Below are positions 21,531 to 33,373 of a DNA stretch of 64,000 nt, piece after piece. The DNA comes from Heterodera schachtii (Eukaryota > Nematoda > Chromadorea > Rhabditida > Heteroderidae). Location: contig SIJG01000148.1 of the NCBI GenBank assembly GCA_023374025.1, positions 124,001-188,000 on the forward strand, given 5' to 3'. A model generated the notes under the pieces. It did not search any database and had not been told where the DNA came from. It saw only the letters and a program-made list of their open reading frames with translations. Every line of letters begins with the position of its first letter. Within the stretch, counting starts at the first letter, position 1. A program made the translations under genes and the position numbers.

Positions 21531-22886
21531 ATAGGGTTTGCATGTTGTAACTCCTTCACAAATTTGAACATTGACTCACCCCCTCCCCCATTCAGTCCCT
21601 TCCCAAATTTTATATGCATCGGGATTTTAATTAATTTTTTATATAAGAAAACTTTTTAAAAAGTTTTAAAAAATGGTATAAAATTTTGAGTTTTTTTTTG
21701 CGCGGTCCGCGGCCGCGGCAATTTTAATGCGCGATGCGCGGTTTTTTTCTGTGCGCGCTCCAGCCCTGATAGGGACTATTCCCTGGCTTTTCCGGGTTAT
21801 TCACGACTTTGACTTTCTACTTGGATTTCCCGTTTTTGACTGTTTTCCGGTCCAGTTCAGGAAAACGATTTTGATTACAAAGTAAACAAATTTGGGAGTT
21901 TTGTTGTTAAAGATCTACGTTTGAAGTTAATCTTTGCTAAGTTGCAACTGATTAGTTTTTTGTCCTTTTCTCTGTTTGAACTTAATTTCTGGTATTGATA
22001 CAGCTTCTAATTGATACATTATGCTTAATTAGATCCCGCCATTTTTTCGCTTCTTTTTTATTTCATTAAAAAAATTCGCCGTTTTATTTTATCGTAAATT
22101 TTTTCTCACGAATTATTCATTAATTAAAAATTGGCATGAGCAGTTCATTAATTCATGCAATTTTTTATCTGTTGGTGAAATTCGACATGTGAAAAATGAA
22201 TACTTTCTTTAAAGTTAACATTTATCAATATTATATGGACTTTTCTAATTAATGCCATTTCTATTGTTAATGGCAATTCGAGTTTTACAGTAAGTTGCCA
22301 TTTATTGATTGAAGTGGGATAAAAATATTGAAGTGGGTTTCTTTTTTAAATGAGACTTTAATTTTTTATTTAAAATAAGTCATCGTGTCGGGTAATTGGT
22401 AGAGGTGCGCCGTGATTCACGGTAACTGTCACGGTTACTGTGAATTTCACGGGTTTTTTGGATCATGGTCACGATTCACGGGGTCAATTCATGGCAGATC
22501 GCACCTATAATTTGCAATTTTCATCGTTTTTTGCATTTTAAATAGATTAGAATTGCAAAATTGGTTCACTACAGGCAAAATCTGTTAACAAATTGCACTA
22601 AATTTTAGATTTTCAATAAAAGAAAGTGAGAAATGAACGGACGATAAATTCGGAGGAGGTAAATAAATGTTGACGAGAATTGGCATTTGATATTGACATC
22701 TGTTTATTTTTGGTAAAAATTTTGTGATTTGTCTTTGAGTAAATTTGGGTTTGTTGGATTCTTTTTATTGGGCATACAAACTGAAATATTTTTGACACCT
22801 TTCGATTTTTTTAATATTTTTTTGAAGATACGGATTCCAATAAAGGCCTAATATGTTTTATATAACGTAATCCAAATTTTAGATGA
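21531..22886. other. Intergenic, repeats only
   Basis: A GCGCGG-word patch ends in CCAGCCCTG at 21690-21775, looking like the right end of another YAGGG-ended element whose left end is missing. A small inverted-repeat element lies at 22400-22509. The rest shows no gene. Confidence 0.45.
22400..22509. mobile_element. 110 bp inverted-repeat element with TCACGG words
   Basis: Ends TAGAGGTGCG and (inverted) TATAGGTGCG enclose reiterated TCACGGT/ACCGTGA words. Same design as the other small elements here. No convincing 8 bp target duplication. Confidence 0.55.
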
Positions 22887-22887
22887 T

Positions 22888-23042
22888 TTAGATTTAATTT
22901 TCCGACCGACGACAGCGACTGCGCATCTGATGGCCAAGCGTTGTGCCATTGGCTGCGTACTCCGCGCGGAGATGGTAGGCCGAAAGTGCTCTTCAATCAC
23001 TTTGATGATCAAATACCTCCATGGGCTGAACCGCTAAAACAG
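22888..23042 (+). CDS. Isolated exon of an unrecognised protein
   Basis: An open segment with clearly protein-like composition, less AT-rich than its flanks, reads FPTDDSDCASDGQALCHWLR then RGDGRPKVLFNHFDDQIPPW and AEPLKQ, with an acceptor TTTAG at 22887 and a donor GTCAGA at 23043. No partner exons with matching phase were found on either side. It may be a relic of a conserved gene or an exon whose neighbours were displaced by repeats. I cannot name the family. Confidence 0.4.
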
Positions 23043-23987
23043 GTCAGACAGATTTTAGCATCGTCAGCAAGATTCTATTTATCTTTCGTATTGCTATGGG
23101 AGTCATAGACAAAATGATTCATAATTCGCGATCAAATTTTAAATTAATGCAGTAAAATAGTGAAAAAACTGTAGGATATTATATTAATTTTATTAAACTT
23201 TTATTAGAATTATTTTTTGAATCCGTCTCTTTAAAAAAATTAAAAAGTAAAACATTTCACTAAAAGTTGGTGTTTTTTCGTCGTCCGCATTCTGTCACTT
23301 TGAAAAAAAAAATTACCCTTCAAATAAGTACATTTTGGAATTTTTGATGTTAATTGACTCTACACCAAACCAAAATTTAATTGAAGAAGAAAAGCACAAA
23401 AAGAACAAATTGATCATTTTCGTGAAATCTATTCCTCAAAGTGTTGCCAAATCGAATTTGAAATTAGGCCCAAAATTTGCCTCAATTTTGTCACCAAATC
23501 TCAGCAAAGAAACGAATGGGTGAAAAGAATCATCAGCAAAATATGTATCAACGAGAAGATCCGCGAAATCTATAAAAAAAAGTTAAATGATTTTGATAAT
23601 TCAAATAAAAATTAATTACTAAAAGAGTCAATTAAAATGATTAATTTAAAAATTTGTTAATTATTATTTATTTGCCAACCCAAACAAAGTCCATTCTTTG
23701 TGAAAATGATCTGTCGAGTGGCCAAATTGACGCCAATTCCTACGGTATCACCAGCACCATAGGAATATTGGGCCTTTGTTCCTTTCCCTTTTGCGTTAAT
23801 CCAAATATCGCCATCACTATCATATGCGTAAGTGTCCTTGCGGCTCCCAATTGTTCCACTCATCAATTTTATCTTTTGTTTGACGGCTAATCCGAGTCTG
23901 ACCCATCTGAAAATGAGAAATTAATTATAAAGGACATCACTTTTTAATAAAGCTAATGTTAATAATCTGATTAATTTGAAAGAAAAA

Positions 23988-25065
23988 TAGGCAATGGTGC
24001 AGTTATGTGCTTTTTGCTGAAAATAAATTTAAAAATTTAAGAAGTATTTTTTCTAGGAAAAAAAAATACGCTGAATATGAATCTGAGCTCGGATTTTGCA
24101 AAATTATTGATTTTTTCTATGATTTTTCATCAAGTACCTAATTTTTTCTAAAATTTTATTTTTTTAAATTTTCATTCGGGTGAATTAAGGGTAAAAAAAA
24201 TCGCTGATAATTAGGGCTGCCAAAAATATGTACAAAAAGTGGTCCAAATATGTATGAAAAATCCCAAAATATGTACAAAAAACCTCAAATATGTAAATAA
24301 AATTTTTTTAAATGGTTATTTTTTGGAGAAAAAAAAATCTTCGTAAAGTATGAAATTGGCACAAAATGTCATAAAAATTACTTAAATAGTCTTAGAATCA
24401 CTTTTAGTATTTTAAAATTTCTTTTTTGGTATTTTTCGTGGGTATTTTTTTCACTATAAATTTTTAAAATTTCTTAAAATATGTAAAAAAAATTTGCCAA
24501 AATTTTGAATTATTTTTTTGAATATTTCCAAAAATTTTCGTAAAAAATCTCAAAATAAGTAAAAAAAAATGAAAATATATAAGAAAAAAGTTCAAATATG
24601 TACTAAATATTTAAGAAAATCCCGTAATATGTAAATACGTATAAAAACCCCAAAATATGTAAATAAAAGTCCCGATTTTTGTTCGCTAACACAAAAAATA
24701 AAGTGTTTTTCCTGCTATTTAGAGCATGGAGAAGCCAGGAAAAAATATTTATTTACATAAAATTGGCAGCCTATTGATAATGAATCTGAATTTTGTTTTC
24801 AGTAAATCAATGTTTTGTTAAAAACTTGACTTCTCCAGACATTCAGTAGCTCATTAGAAAGCTCTTTGCTCTACAACATCTGTGTATGGGTTTTTTAAGC
24901 CCAACTATTTCCTTAAAATTTTAGAAAAATTATGTACTTGAAAATTTTGCAAAAATCCGAGCTCAGATTCATATACAGCAGCGCATTTTTCTATCCTAGA
25001 AAAAATCCTTCATAAATTTTTTAATTTATTTTACGCAAAAACCACAAAACTGCACCATTGCCAAA
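23988..25065. mobile_element. 1.1 kb element with long terminal inverted repeats
   Basis: About 120 bp at the left (GGCAATGGTGCAGTTATGTG ... GAATCTGAGCTCGG) is inverted at the right (CCGAGCTCAGATTC ... AACTGCACCATTGCC). It sits in the intron of gene E and is itself interrupted by the hAT-like element 24212-24773. Parts of its arms resemble 37150-37350. Confidence 0.7.
24212..24773. mobile_element. hAT-like non-autonomous element, 562 bp, with 8 bp target duplication
   Basis: Left end TAGGGCTGCCAAAAATATGT, right end inverted TAGGCTGCCAATTTTATGTA. Flanks CTGATAAT (24204-24211) and TTGATAAT (24774-24781) match 7 of 8. The interior is filled with AAATATGTA-type words repeating the sub-terminal sequence. 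No transposase. Confidence 0.8.
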
Positions 25066-25998
25066 GAATAAATTAAAAAAATGAATTACTTATTCTTATT
25101 TTTGACCGTAATTTCGTAGTAAAAGAAGTCAGACAAAGGTTTGTTCAGCAAAATCGAATATTTAGCGAAGATGGAGCTCCATGAGTCTTCTTTAGGAGAA
25201 ATTGAATTTTGATGTAAATTTTAAAAAATACCAGCAGAAGTATTTCCCTTATGATGGACAATGAGACTTTTGTTGCCAATGATTTCGAGTTTCTCGTCAC
25301 AAACATTGGCATCCCAATAATTTTGTCGGGGAAGATTAGTCTTGAAAATTAATTTAAATTAATAATTTTTGTGATTTCTTTTTCACCTGAACTTTTGCGG
25401 GGTCGAATTTGAATTGTGGCCCAAATTTGTCTCAATCAAATCGCCAGAATCATTCAAAGAAATAAACGGAAACAATGGAAAATCAAAAAGAGGCGAAAGG
25501 AACAAATCGGTGATATCTGAAAATAATCAAATAAAAATAATTTAAAAATAAAATTTTAAACCCAAAGGTTGGCCATTCTTCGTGAAAATGATCCGGCGAG
25601 TGGCCAAATTAATGCCACAACCGACGAAATCGCCATGAAAATAGTTAGATTTCCCAATATTTCTTGGCCCATAGGCCCAAAATTGGCCATCGCTTTGATA
25701 TGTGCAACTGTCCGAATTTTGTCCGACAATTCCGTCCAATGGCATCCTTTTGGTGGCAAATCCAATTGAGCAAAGACTAAAATTGAAAAGATAAATCAAA
25801 TTAAGTTTTAATTTGGTTGTGCTACTTTTTGCAGTTTTTAATTTTGATTTCAAAGTAAAAAATGCCGGATTCAGAGAACAAAATTGGGTGTTTACTAATT
25901 AACTTAAAAACTGATTTTTTAGACTAAAAAAATGTATTACAAGTTTTCATTAATGAAAATAATTTAAAAACAATCAAATGTAAAGGTTGGAAAATTAA

Positions 25999-26179
25999 GG
26001 ACCCCCGGAATTCCGATTTCCGAAAATTTTTGGACCCCCGGAATTCCGATTTCCGAAAATTTTTGGACCCCCGGAATTCCGATTTCCGAAAATTTTTGGA
26101 CCCCCGGAATTCCGATTTCCGAAAATTTTTGGACCCCCGGAATTCCGATTTCCAAAAATTTTTGGACCCCCGGAATGCC
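25999..26179. repeat. 33 bp minisatellite, five copies plus a part
   Basis: Five 33 bp units starting GGACCCCCGGAATTCC at 25999, 26032, 26065, 26098 and 26131, followed by a partial one. Since 33 is a multiple of three and no unit contains a stop in some frames, both strands show artificial open frames. It occupies the place of the first exon of SPRY unit 1 of gene E and shares its core word with the element at 16080-16565. Confidence 0.92.
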
Positions 26180-26895
26180 ATCCGAGAGTCTCAATTCAGC
26201 ATTGCTAAATTTCTGATCTGTCCTGTGCTTTTTTCTTAAATAATTTAACCCTCCATAAGAATTTGTTAGTAAATAAATATTGAATACAAAAATTACTAAT
26301 TATTCCAACCATTTCGATGTTGTTGTTCCATTTTTCCAACAAATTTATTCAAACTTTCCAACTCAGAATTGATCCGCCCATTCTCAATCTGAAAATTGAA
26401 TATAACCGCAAATTAAAGAAAGAATTTTTAATATTATTTTAAATTTAAATCACCGTAATGAAGCTGATCAGTGCCACTGTTACCGTAATGTTCACTACAG
26501 TCAAAATGGACAATTCCTTTATTTTTCTTCTGTCTGGAAATAAAAAAGAGTTTAAATTTTACATAAATCAAAAGATTCCCCTTTCTTCATTCAATCATTT
26601 TAAAAAGCTATGATTTATGAAGCAATTAGTCTACCTCAAATTTCATTTAATTGTACTTCAGTAATTGGAAAATTACTCAAAAAATGAAATTTCTCACCAC
26701 CGATTGCTGTTTTTCTGCTGTTATCGTCACAAAAGCTGCTGCTAGTCCCAGCATCATTCACTTCAGAATGTTTAAATTTAATTGGATATATACAGTAGCC
26801 CAAAAATTAAATATTTTCCTACCATTTCTATTTTGTCCAAACACATCAGAGGAAAATTCGTCTTCTGTTGATGAACAAGTGGTTAATGATGACAT

Positions 26896-28556
26896 TCGAA
26901 TTTATAAACGAAAATTCAATTCTTAATTTGTTGTATCAAAATTTGTAAAAAAAGAAAAGAATTTCGAGTTAAGGTCAGTCAATTGCTCTGCATTTTTTGA
27001 ATTTATATACTTAAATTTAGATGACAAAAAGTAAAATTTAGATGACTTTAAAATGAGAGAAAATGGGATGGACAAAAGATAATAATAAGAAATAGGTACA
27101 TATTTGAATTGAGTCATTTATGCATTCTAATTGCCTTTGATTGTTGGGCAAAACGGTGACCCAAAAAGACAGGCACAAACAGCAGGAGAAAGAGTTGGGA
27201 AAACGACAGAAATGAGATAAAATAAAAAATATATTAAAAATAAAAAATAAAAATATTATGTCTTAATTAGGGAATAGAGGTAAAATCTATCCACACCTTA
27301 AAAGTGCTTCAAACTTATTTTGGACTCTTTTGGAATAAAAACATAATTTGCGGTTTCGGCAGTTTTTGTCACATTTTTAGCGATTTTTTGAAAAAATTTG
27401 GTTTTTTTTTTTTTACAAAAATGTCTTTTTGGCACCCAAATTCTTGGTCAAATGCCCAAAATTTTTCAATATTTTCTTTTTTTCTTTTTGTATTTTTTGA
27501 CCCTTTTCATAATTTTTTTCACTTTTAAGGCAAACTTTGAATTTTCGCAAAGAAAATCAGAAAAATAATTCAATCTTAGAAAAAGAGAAAAAAAGGTTCT
27601 TCAAAAATCATTGAAATGCAGCCCTTACTTTTTTTACCATTTAAAGTATTTAAAGCCTCCCCCCCCCCTCCCTCGGCAAAGTATTATTCTTTTTATTTCT
27701 CTTATTAATATTTCCACACGTATTTAGTAACTGAGAACTTTAAAAAATTGAGAATCATCAAAATCGGCACCTCATTTGTCAGTTCCCTTCCAATTTTTCG
27801 AATTTAATCTCTCAGTCCCGCGCGGCTAATTTTAAATGTGAGATTTTCGGGAATAAATCGCGGGATCGTGTCCCGAATAAATCTTCGAGTTGCAGTCCCA
27901 CAGCGGGACCCTTAAACTTGGAATTTTCGGGCTCTATATTAGTTAACCCATCATTTTCACATCGTTTGTCATCTGATTTTTTGTTTCCTGTAAATATTCT
28001 TCAGAATTTGCTTTCAACTCTTTTTATGCTCTTTTCCGTCTGTCGACTAATTGGACTTTGGCCGACCCGCGGATTTCTTTTCTGAATTTTTCTTTGTGCT
28101 TCATAAAAACCAATCACCCAATCAGCTTCATCTCTTTGCATTTTCATTTTCCCATTAGTTATTTTGTCTGCACATTCATCTCCATCTCCATCTCTTTCTA
28201 ATGATGGGTGGGGCAGGGGGTTTTTCTATTCAAATATTTTGCATAAATTGATTGATTTTATTTGAAATGGTTTTCTAATGTATCCATCTACTGATGGAGA
28301 TTGGCCAAGCGATAAAGATCATCAGCATTTGGCCTTAAAACATTTTGCATTTGTTTGTTTGTACTTTTGCAGTGACTTTCTTCCCAGTCCCATCCCATCC
28401 CCATCCTTCAGCAGCACAATTATTTATTTATATTATAAACAAAATATGTATTGATTTTTTATATGCAATAAATGATTATTAGGATCATAATTAATGAGAA
28501 AATATTAAATGTATAAAATAATAAATGACTTTCAGATTATTCAAAATTGAAATATT
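26896..28556. other. Intergenic between divergent genes E and G
   Basis: No gene. 1.66 kb separating two divergently transcribed double-SPRY genes; contains a GC-word patch (27800-27910, CGGGA words), a C-run at 27659-27671 and T-rich tracts. Confidence 0.5.
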
Positions 28557-31500
28557 ATGAATTTTTCGAGTGATTCGTCAATAAATGAGAGGGAATTTTC
28601 GCCTAACGATCGTAAGCAATTGTTAGAAAAATCAAAAATGAGTTAAAATTTTCTATTATTTTAATTTGTATTTTAATTTTTCAGCAATTTTTCCAAATCT
28701 GAGCCAAGCCGAAGAATTGCGTGTTTTGATGGCGAGAATTGGCCAGTTGCAGCAAAACGAGACAATGGAATCGTCAAGCGCGAGTTTTGATGTGTTGGGA
28801 CAGGACGGAAATGGTAGGAATCTTTTAATAATTCATGGGTTACGGTAGTTAATTTATTATGGTAACAAGTTAAATATGGAGAACTACGATGCCCTCCCCC
28901 ATTCTTTGACCAAAAAACAGAGAAATCGTACATATTTCGATGCTTTTCGGGTGTTATATATAGAAAACAACCGGTTCCCCACAATTCCTACCTAAATATC
29001 TGTTGTTAGCTTATCCAAAAAGCCCTGGAAATTCAGAAATTTTCATATGAAAATTGATTTTTTTAATGGAATAAATAAATTAAAAAACAGTAAGATATAA
29101 TGAAATGATTATGATAAGTAGGGTTATAAATTATATGGACTAAAAACGTCAAATATGGACATAAAATATGGACTAAAAAAACCCGAAATATGGACTAAAA
29201 AGCTAAAAAATAGCCAAATATGGACCAAAATTTGGACTAAAAACTGCCAAAATATATGCTTTAAACCCTAAAAAACTATGAAAAAGGTGTTTTATTCAAT
29301 ATTTGTTTAATCTGACTTCAAAATAGGCTAAAAGCTGCCAAAAAATAGATTTAAACTCAAAAAAGCCAATTTTTATTAAATCCCAGCTTCACAATTGCAA
29401 ACCAAATATGTCTCAAAATTTTTTTTAATAATCTCATTCTCTTGTCAGTGAAAATTTTGAAAGCGAAAAAAAATCTCCGAAATTTTGAAAAAAATCTCTT
29501 TTTTAGGGGTGTATTTTTAAAAATTTCCAAAAAGTCCATCTTTAGGGGTGTATTTTTCGCTTTTTTTTGCATTTTTCTTGTGAAAATTTGCCAAAAATGG
29601 CCGAAATATGGATTAAAAAGGCAAAAATGGAGAAATATGAATTTATTCCAAAAACCCCCAAAATATGGATTTATATGGACTAAAAACCTTCACCAAACCA
29701 ACAATTTTAACGTAGAAATGCTATTTTGGAGCCCCTTTCTTCATAGCATATGCGCAGGAAAAATATATTAATCCATATAATTTACAACCCTAATGATAAG
29801 TTTTAAATTTTGAAATGAATAATGAAGGGACAAGCTTTGATGACGGTGGAGAGCTGAAATATGCGGAAGACAGAACAACACCAATCAGTGGTGAGAAAAT
29901 ATTAATTTTTTTGTTAAATTTTTTATTTCGGGGGGGGGGGCGTTGGAAAGCGACGATTTCAAAAGGTCACAGGACCCTTTGTTAGGGAGTGTACAAAATT
30001 CAGCATAAGTAACAAAATGAAGAGAAGGGAAAATAAATGTACAAATCAAAATATCGTAGTTAATTACAGTATCATATCATCATTTGATATGTTTAATTAT
30101 TGTTCAGTTTCTTCTGAGCAAATCAACACAATTTTAGAGAGAATCGGTGAATTGGAGAAGCAGCATAAAATGAAGAGAAACAGCAAAATAACATCAAAAA
30201 TGGCAGCAGAAAATGCAAATGGTAATGAGAAAGTGATTTCAGCATTGGTTGGCCAAATCAAACAATTGCAAAATGATCAGCAGAAACAATTGGAAAGAAT
30301 CAGCGAATTGGAGAAACACTCCGCCCAACATCAACTCGGTAATTAATTAATTAATTCATTCATGCCTTAATTAATTGATAAGAAGTGAAGGATTAATGAT
30401 AAACTTTTATTTTAAGATGATCGCATTTTGAAACCACAAACCGATCAGCAACCGACGGGACTTTGTGCTAAATTAGTGAATTGGAAATAAACACAAATCC
30501 ATTGTTTGGCAAAATTTCAGACCAGTTTTTAGAGTTTGGCAATTTTGTTGGCATTTTGAATGACCGGTTCGGAAGTGGTAAACAATCAGATTAATAAAAT
30601 GATCACCTACAAAATTTAAATAAAATAAAAAATAAATCAATTTTTAATAAATGAAAGACAAGCAATTAATGAATTCAATGCATTTTAAAATTAAATATTT
30701 AACTTTTATTCATTAAGAGTTGCTAAATTCGGTCCATCCCAAATTTCGTGTGAGAATTTGTGAGGTGGAAATTTTAATGCTAAATAAATTTTGTAAAAAT
30801 TATTTTCAGAAATTTTCAAACCCTCAATCAAATTGTTGGGATGACAATGCCTGTCACAAAAATCTCCAAATTTTTGGCTCCGATTGTTTGATAATTCATT
30901 ATAAAGAAACTGAAAGTGGTAAATAATTTTTCTTAATGATTAATTAACGAATTTATTTTCATTTAATTATTTTTCAGCTTGCGTCTCTGTGTTCGCAAAA
31001 TATTCAGTCCCGTTAAGTAAAATCGGAATTTTCTATTTCGAATTGAAAATCATTAATTTGAAAAAGTATGCAAAGTTATATTAATTTTTACCATTTTTAA
31101 TTAAATATTTAAAAAACTGGTGAATTCTTTTTCTGATTATAACTTTAAACAATTATTTTTTAAAATATATTTTCAAAGATATTTTCAAAACTATGAAAAA
31201 TATGGACGAAAAACTTAGCAAAAAGGAAATGCCGAAATATTCACGAGGCGATGTGATCGGATGCGGCGTAAATTTGGCATCAGGACGGATCATTTTCACA
31301 AAGAATGGCCAACCGTTGGGTTGGCAAAAATTGAAATCAATTAAATGTTTGGTAATTGAAATACATTTTTTAAGACACCGCCGATTTGTTTGTTTATCCG
31401 TCCGCTCTTTCTCCGTTGTTCCCATGCGTTTCTTTGGCCGATTCGGGCGATTTAATTGAGGCAAATTTCGGGCCCAATTTCAAATTTGACCCTGCCAATG

Positions 31501-32457
31501 ACGAGGTGTGAGTTTCTGGTTTGAGCATGGCCTATAAATCACTTCACGAGTTTTAGAACACCAAACAAAGAAATTGCTGGGATTCCGCCGTTTGTCACAA
31601 TGAACTCACAATTCTGGCCCAAACAATTTAATTGTCGAATCTAAAGGAAATAAAAACGGTAATTTACTTTATTTACTGTACATTTAAATAATTGATTTTG
31701 AACAAAGGTTGGCGTTCTGTGTTTGCAAAACATTCCATTTTGCACAATGCTGCTATTGACTCCATTGACTTTTTTTTACTTCGAGGCTAAGGTCGAAAAC
31801 ATGGAAAGGTATGCACAGTTTATGTAAATATATCAGAAAAAATTCTAATACCTATATGTAACGCTTTAATTCTCGAGAATTTAATTTGTTAATCCCCAAT
31901 TAGGGGGATTCTTTGGGGGGGGGGGGGTGGCACCAATTGAGAAAGAGGAATTTTCATTACTTTGCTTCCAAAAATTTGGCTTTTCTAAAATTAAAATTTC
32001 TGTAACATCGAAGATTGAAACTTCACAAAACACTTTTTTATTTTCCTATTTTCAGCTGTGCCTTCGTCGGATTTGCCGACAAAAATCAGACTTCGCTGGA
32101 GAAACTAATTCCAAGCAACACCTGCACTTACGCATACGGATGGGATGGCACTTGTTGGGTGGACAGATCAATAAAAGGAGCGGGGAAAACTTTGCCGACG
32201 GTGACACGGTCGGATGTGGTGTTAATTTGGCTAATCAGCAGCTGATTTTAACAAAGAATGGACGTCGATTGGGTTGGTAAAACAAATAAAAATATTTAAA
32301 TTTTCTAAAATCCTTTTCAGATGGCACCAATTCGTGGCACATTTCCTCTTCTGTGCCCGCCGATTCTCTGTTTCCATTCGTTTCATTGGCTGATTATGGG
32401 GACAAAATCAGCACAAATTTCGGACCAAATTTCATGTTCGATTTGGCCACTCTCTGA
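28557..32457 (+). pseudogene. Coiled-coil, double-SPRY gene with several frameshifts (gene G)
   Basis: Start ATG 28557 (MNFSSDSSINEREFSPN). Exon 2 (28684-28814) encodes FPNLSQAEELRVLMARIGQL and DVLGQDGNG, the same module as exon 2 of genes B and C. Further exons: about 29815-29890, 30106-30220, 30223-30340 (GQIKQLQNDQQKQLERISEL), 30417-30580. SPRY unit 1: about 30809-30919 (NCWDDNACHKN), 30978-31067, a third exon that has lost its first half (31205-31322, [10 protein letters not shown]), 31373-31508. SPRY unit 2: about 31557-31660, 31708-31808, 32055-32275, 32321-32457. Single-base indels break the frame in the 30417 exon, in unit 2 exon 1 (GGG to GG before CCCAAAC), exon 2 (extra T in the TTTTTTT run) and exon 3. 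Unit 1 joins unit 2 through an NFGPNFKFDPAND linker, as in gene E. It is decayed unless the indels are sequencing errors in homopolymers. Confidence 0.78.
29119..29792. mobile_element. hAT-like non-autonomous element, 674 bp, perfect 8 bp target duplication
   Basis: Left end TAGGGTTATAAATTATATGG, right end inverted TAGGGTTGTAAATTATATGG. Both flanks are ATGATAAG (29111-29118 and 29793-29800). The interior repeats ATATGGACTAAAAA-type words more than ten times. It lies in an intron of gene G. Confidence 0.88.
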
Positions 32458-33373
32458 GAAATTAATTGGCAATATCTTTTTTATATTTTGTTTACGATTT
32501 TATTTTTTTCTCTCCATTAATAAAAGGCTTTTTGCGCATTAGCATCATTATCACTTATTAAATTAATCTATGATCCATATTCACTGAATTCGACCCCCAC
32601 TCCTCCCTTGAAATAAAAGCCCAATTCGAATGAGGTTAAAAATGAGAACCCTGTAGGTTCTAATTCAGTAAATATGGTAAATTAAGCAAAACTCATTATT
32701 TTTTTGATCCATTTTATTATTAAAAAAAAACAAGAATGTGGCGTTAAAATATGTAAAAATCTTTAATTTATCTGAGCTTTTCAAAAAAATAGTAACTAAT
32801 TTGAAATTGTATGGATTTTAATTTAGATCAGGTAAAATAAATTTCATTTAATTTTCAAATGATTAAACATTTGTCGATCCATTCACACATTGAGGCCTCT
32901 CCTTTTTTATTTTAAAAGAATTTTAAAAAATTCGATAAAGAATCTAATATGAAATTCATTTCCTTCTCATCTCTCTCTCTTCTCTTTATTACCCTTTTCT
33001 CTCTCTATCTTCTTTATTCTCTCTTTCACTGTCATTTTTTTTCTGTCCTCCTTTTACTTCTCTTTTTCTCTACTTCCTCTTTTATTCCCTTTGTCTTTCT
33101 CACCAAAAAATGATTGATCAATTTGTATTTCATTTTGTTCTTCTCTTCCCTCCCACACATATATATCTTCAACATAAGAAATGAAAAAAATAATTGTTTA
33201 CAAATAAGAAGGATGTATGATTATTGCTCCTCCCGTTTATGAGTCATCATTTTGCCTAAAACAAATTGAATGAATGAATGGTCATTTTCAAAATTTCTCT
33301 TTTTATTTCTTGTAATTTGTTCAACAGAAACAAATTATTTTTTAAAAAACATTTTAAATCAGCTTTCTTAAAA
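32458..33373. other. Intergenic between genes G and H
   Basis: About 0.9 kb, AT-rich, with a CT-rich tract at 32970-33110. It must contain the promoter of gene H but no specific motif stands out. Confidence 0.45.

Larger units (their letters stand above)
23436..26895 (-). pseudogene. Membrane-segment, coiled-coil, double-SPRY gene, damaged (gene E)
   Basis: Start ATG 26895-26893. N-terminal exons 26895-26823, 26760-26698, 26533-26454 and 26388-26310 join in phase and encode an acidic start, a hydrophobic helix (LSILTVVNITVTVALISFIT) and a short coil. SPRY unit 1 then lacks its first exon, which is replaced by a 33 bp minisatellite; its remnants are about 25895-25805 (HPILFSESGIFYFEIK), about 25790-25555 (GDFVGCGINLATRRIIFTKN) and about 25513-25391, where TTTT has become TTT in the NFGP codons, a frameshift. 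SPRY unit 2 is intact: 25340-25232, 25189-25090, 23906-23680, 23569-23436, with matching phases and a normal LATL-stop. Unit 1 would splice straight into unit 2. The intron between 23906 and 25090 carries nested transposable elements. If the single-base and exon losses are real it cannot make the full protein. Confidence 0.75.

Noticed and set aside
25999..26179. CRISPR-like array
   Set aside because: Repeats are directly adjacent with no spacers, and the DNA is eukaryotic.
25924..26239. Overlapping repeat-containing ORFs on both strands (GSKNFRKSEFR / DPRNSDFRKFL repeats)
   Set aside because: Produced by a 33 bp tandem repeat without stops; not a protein with evidence.
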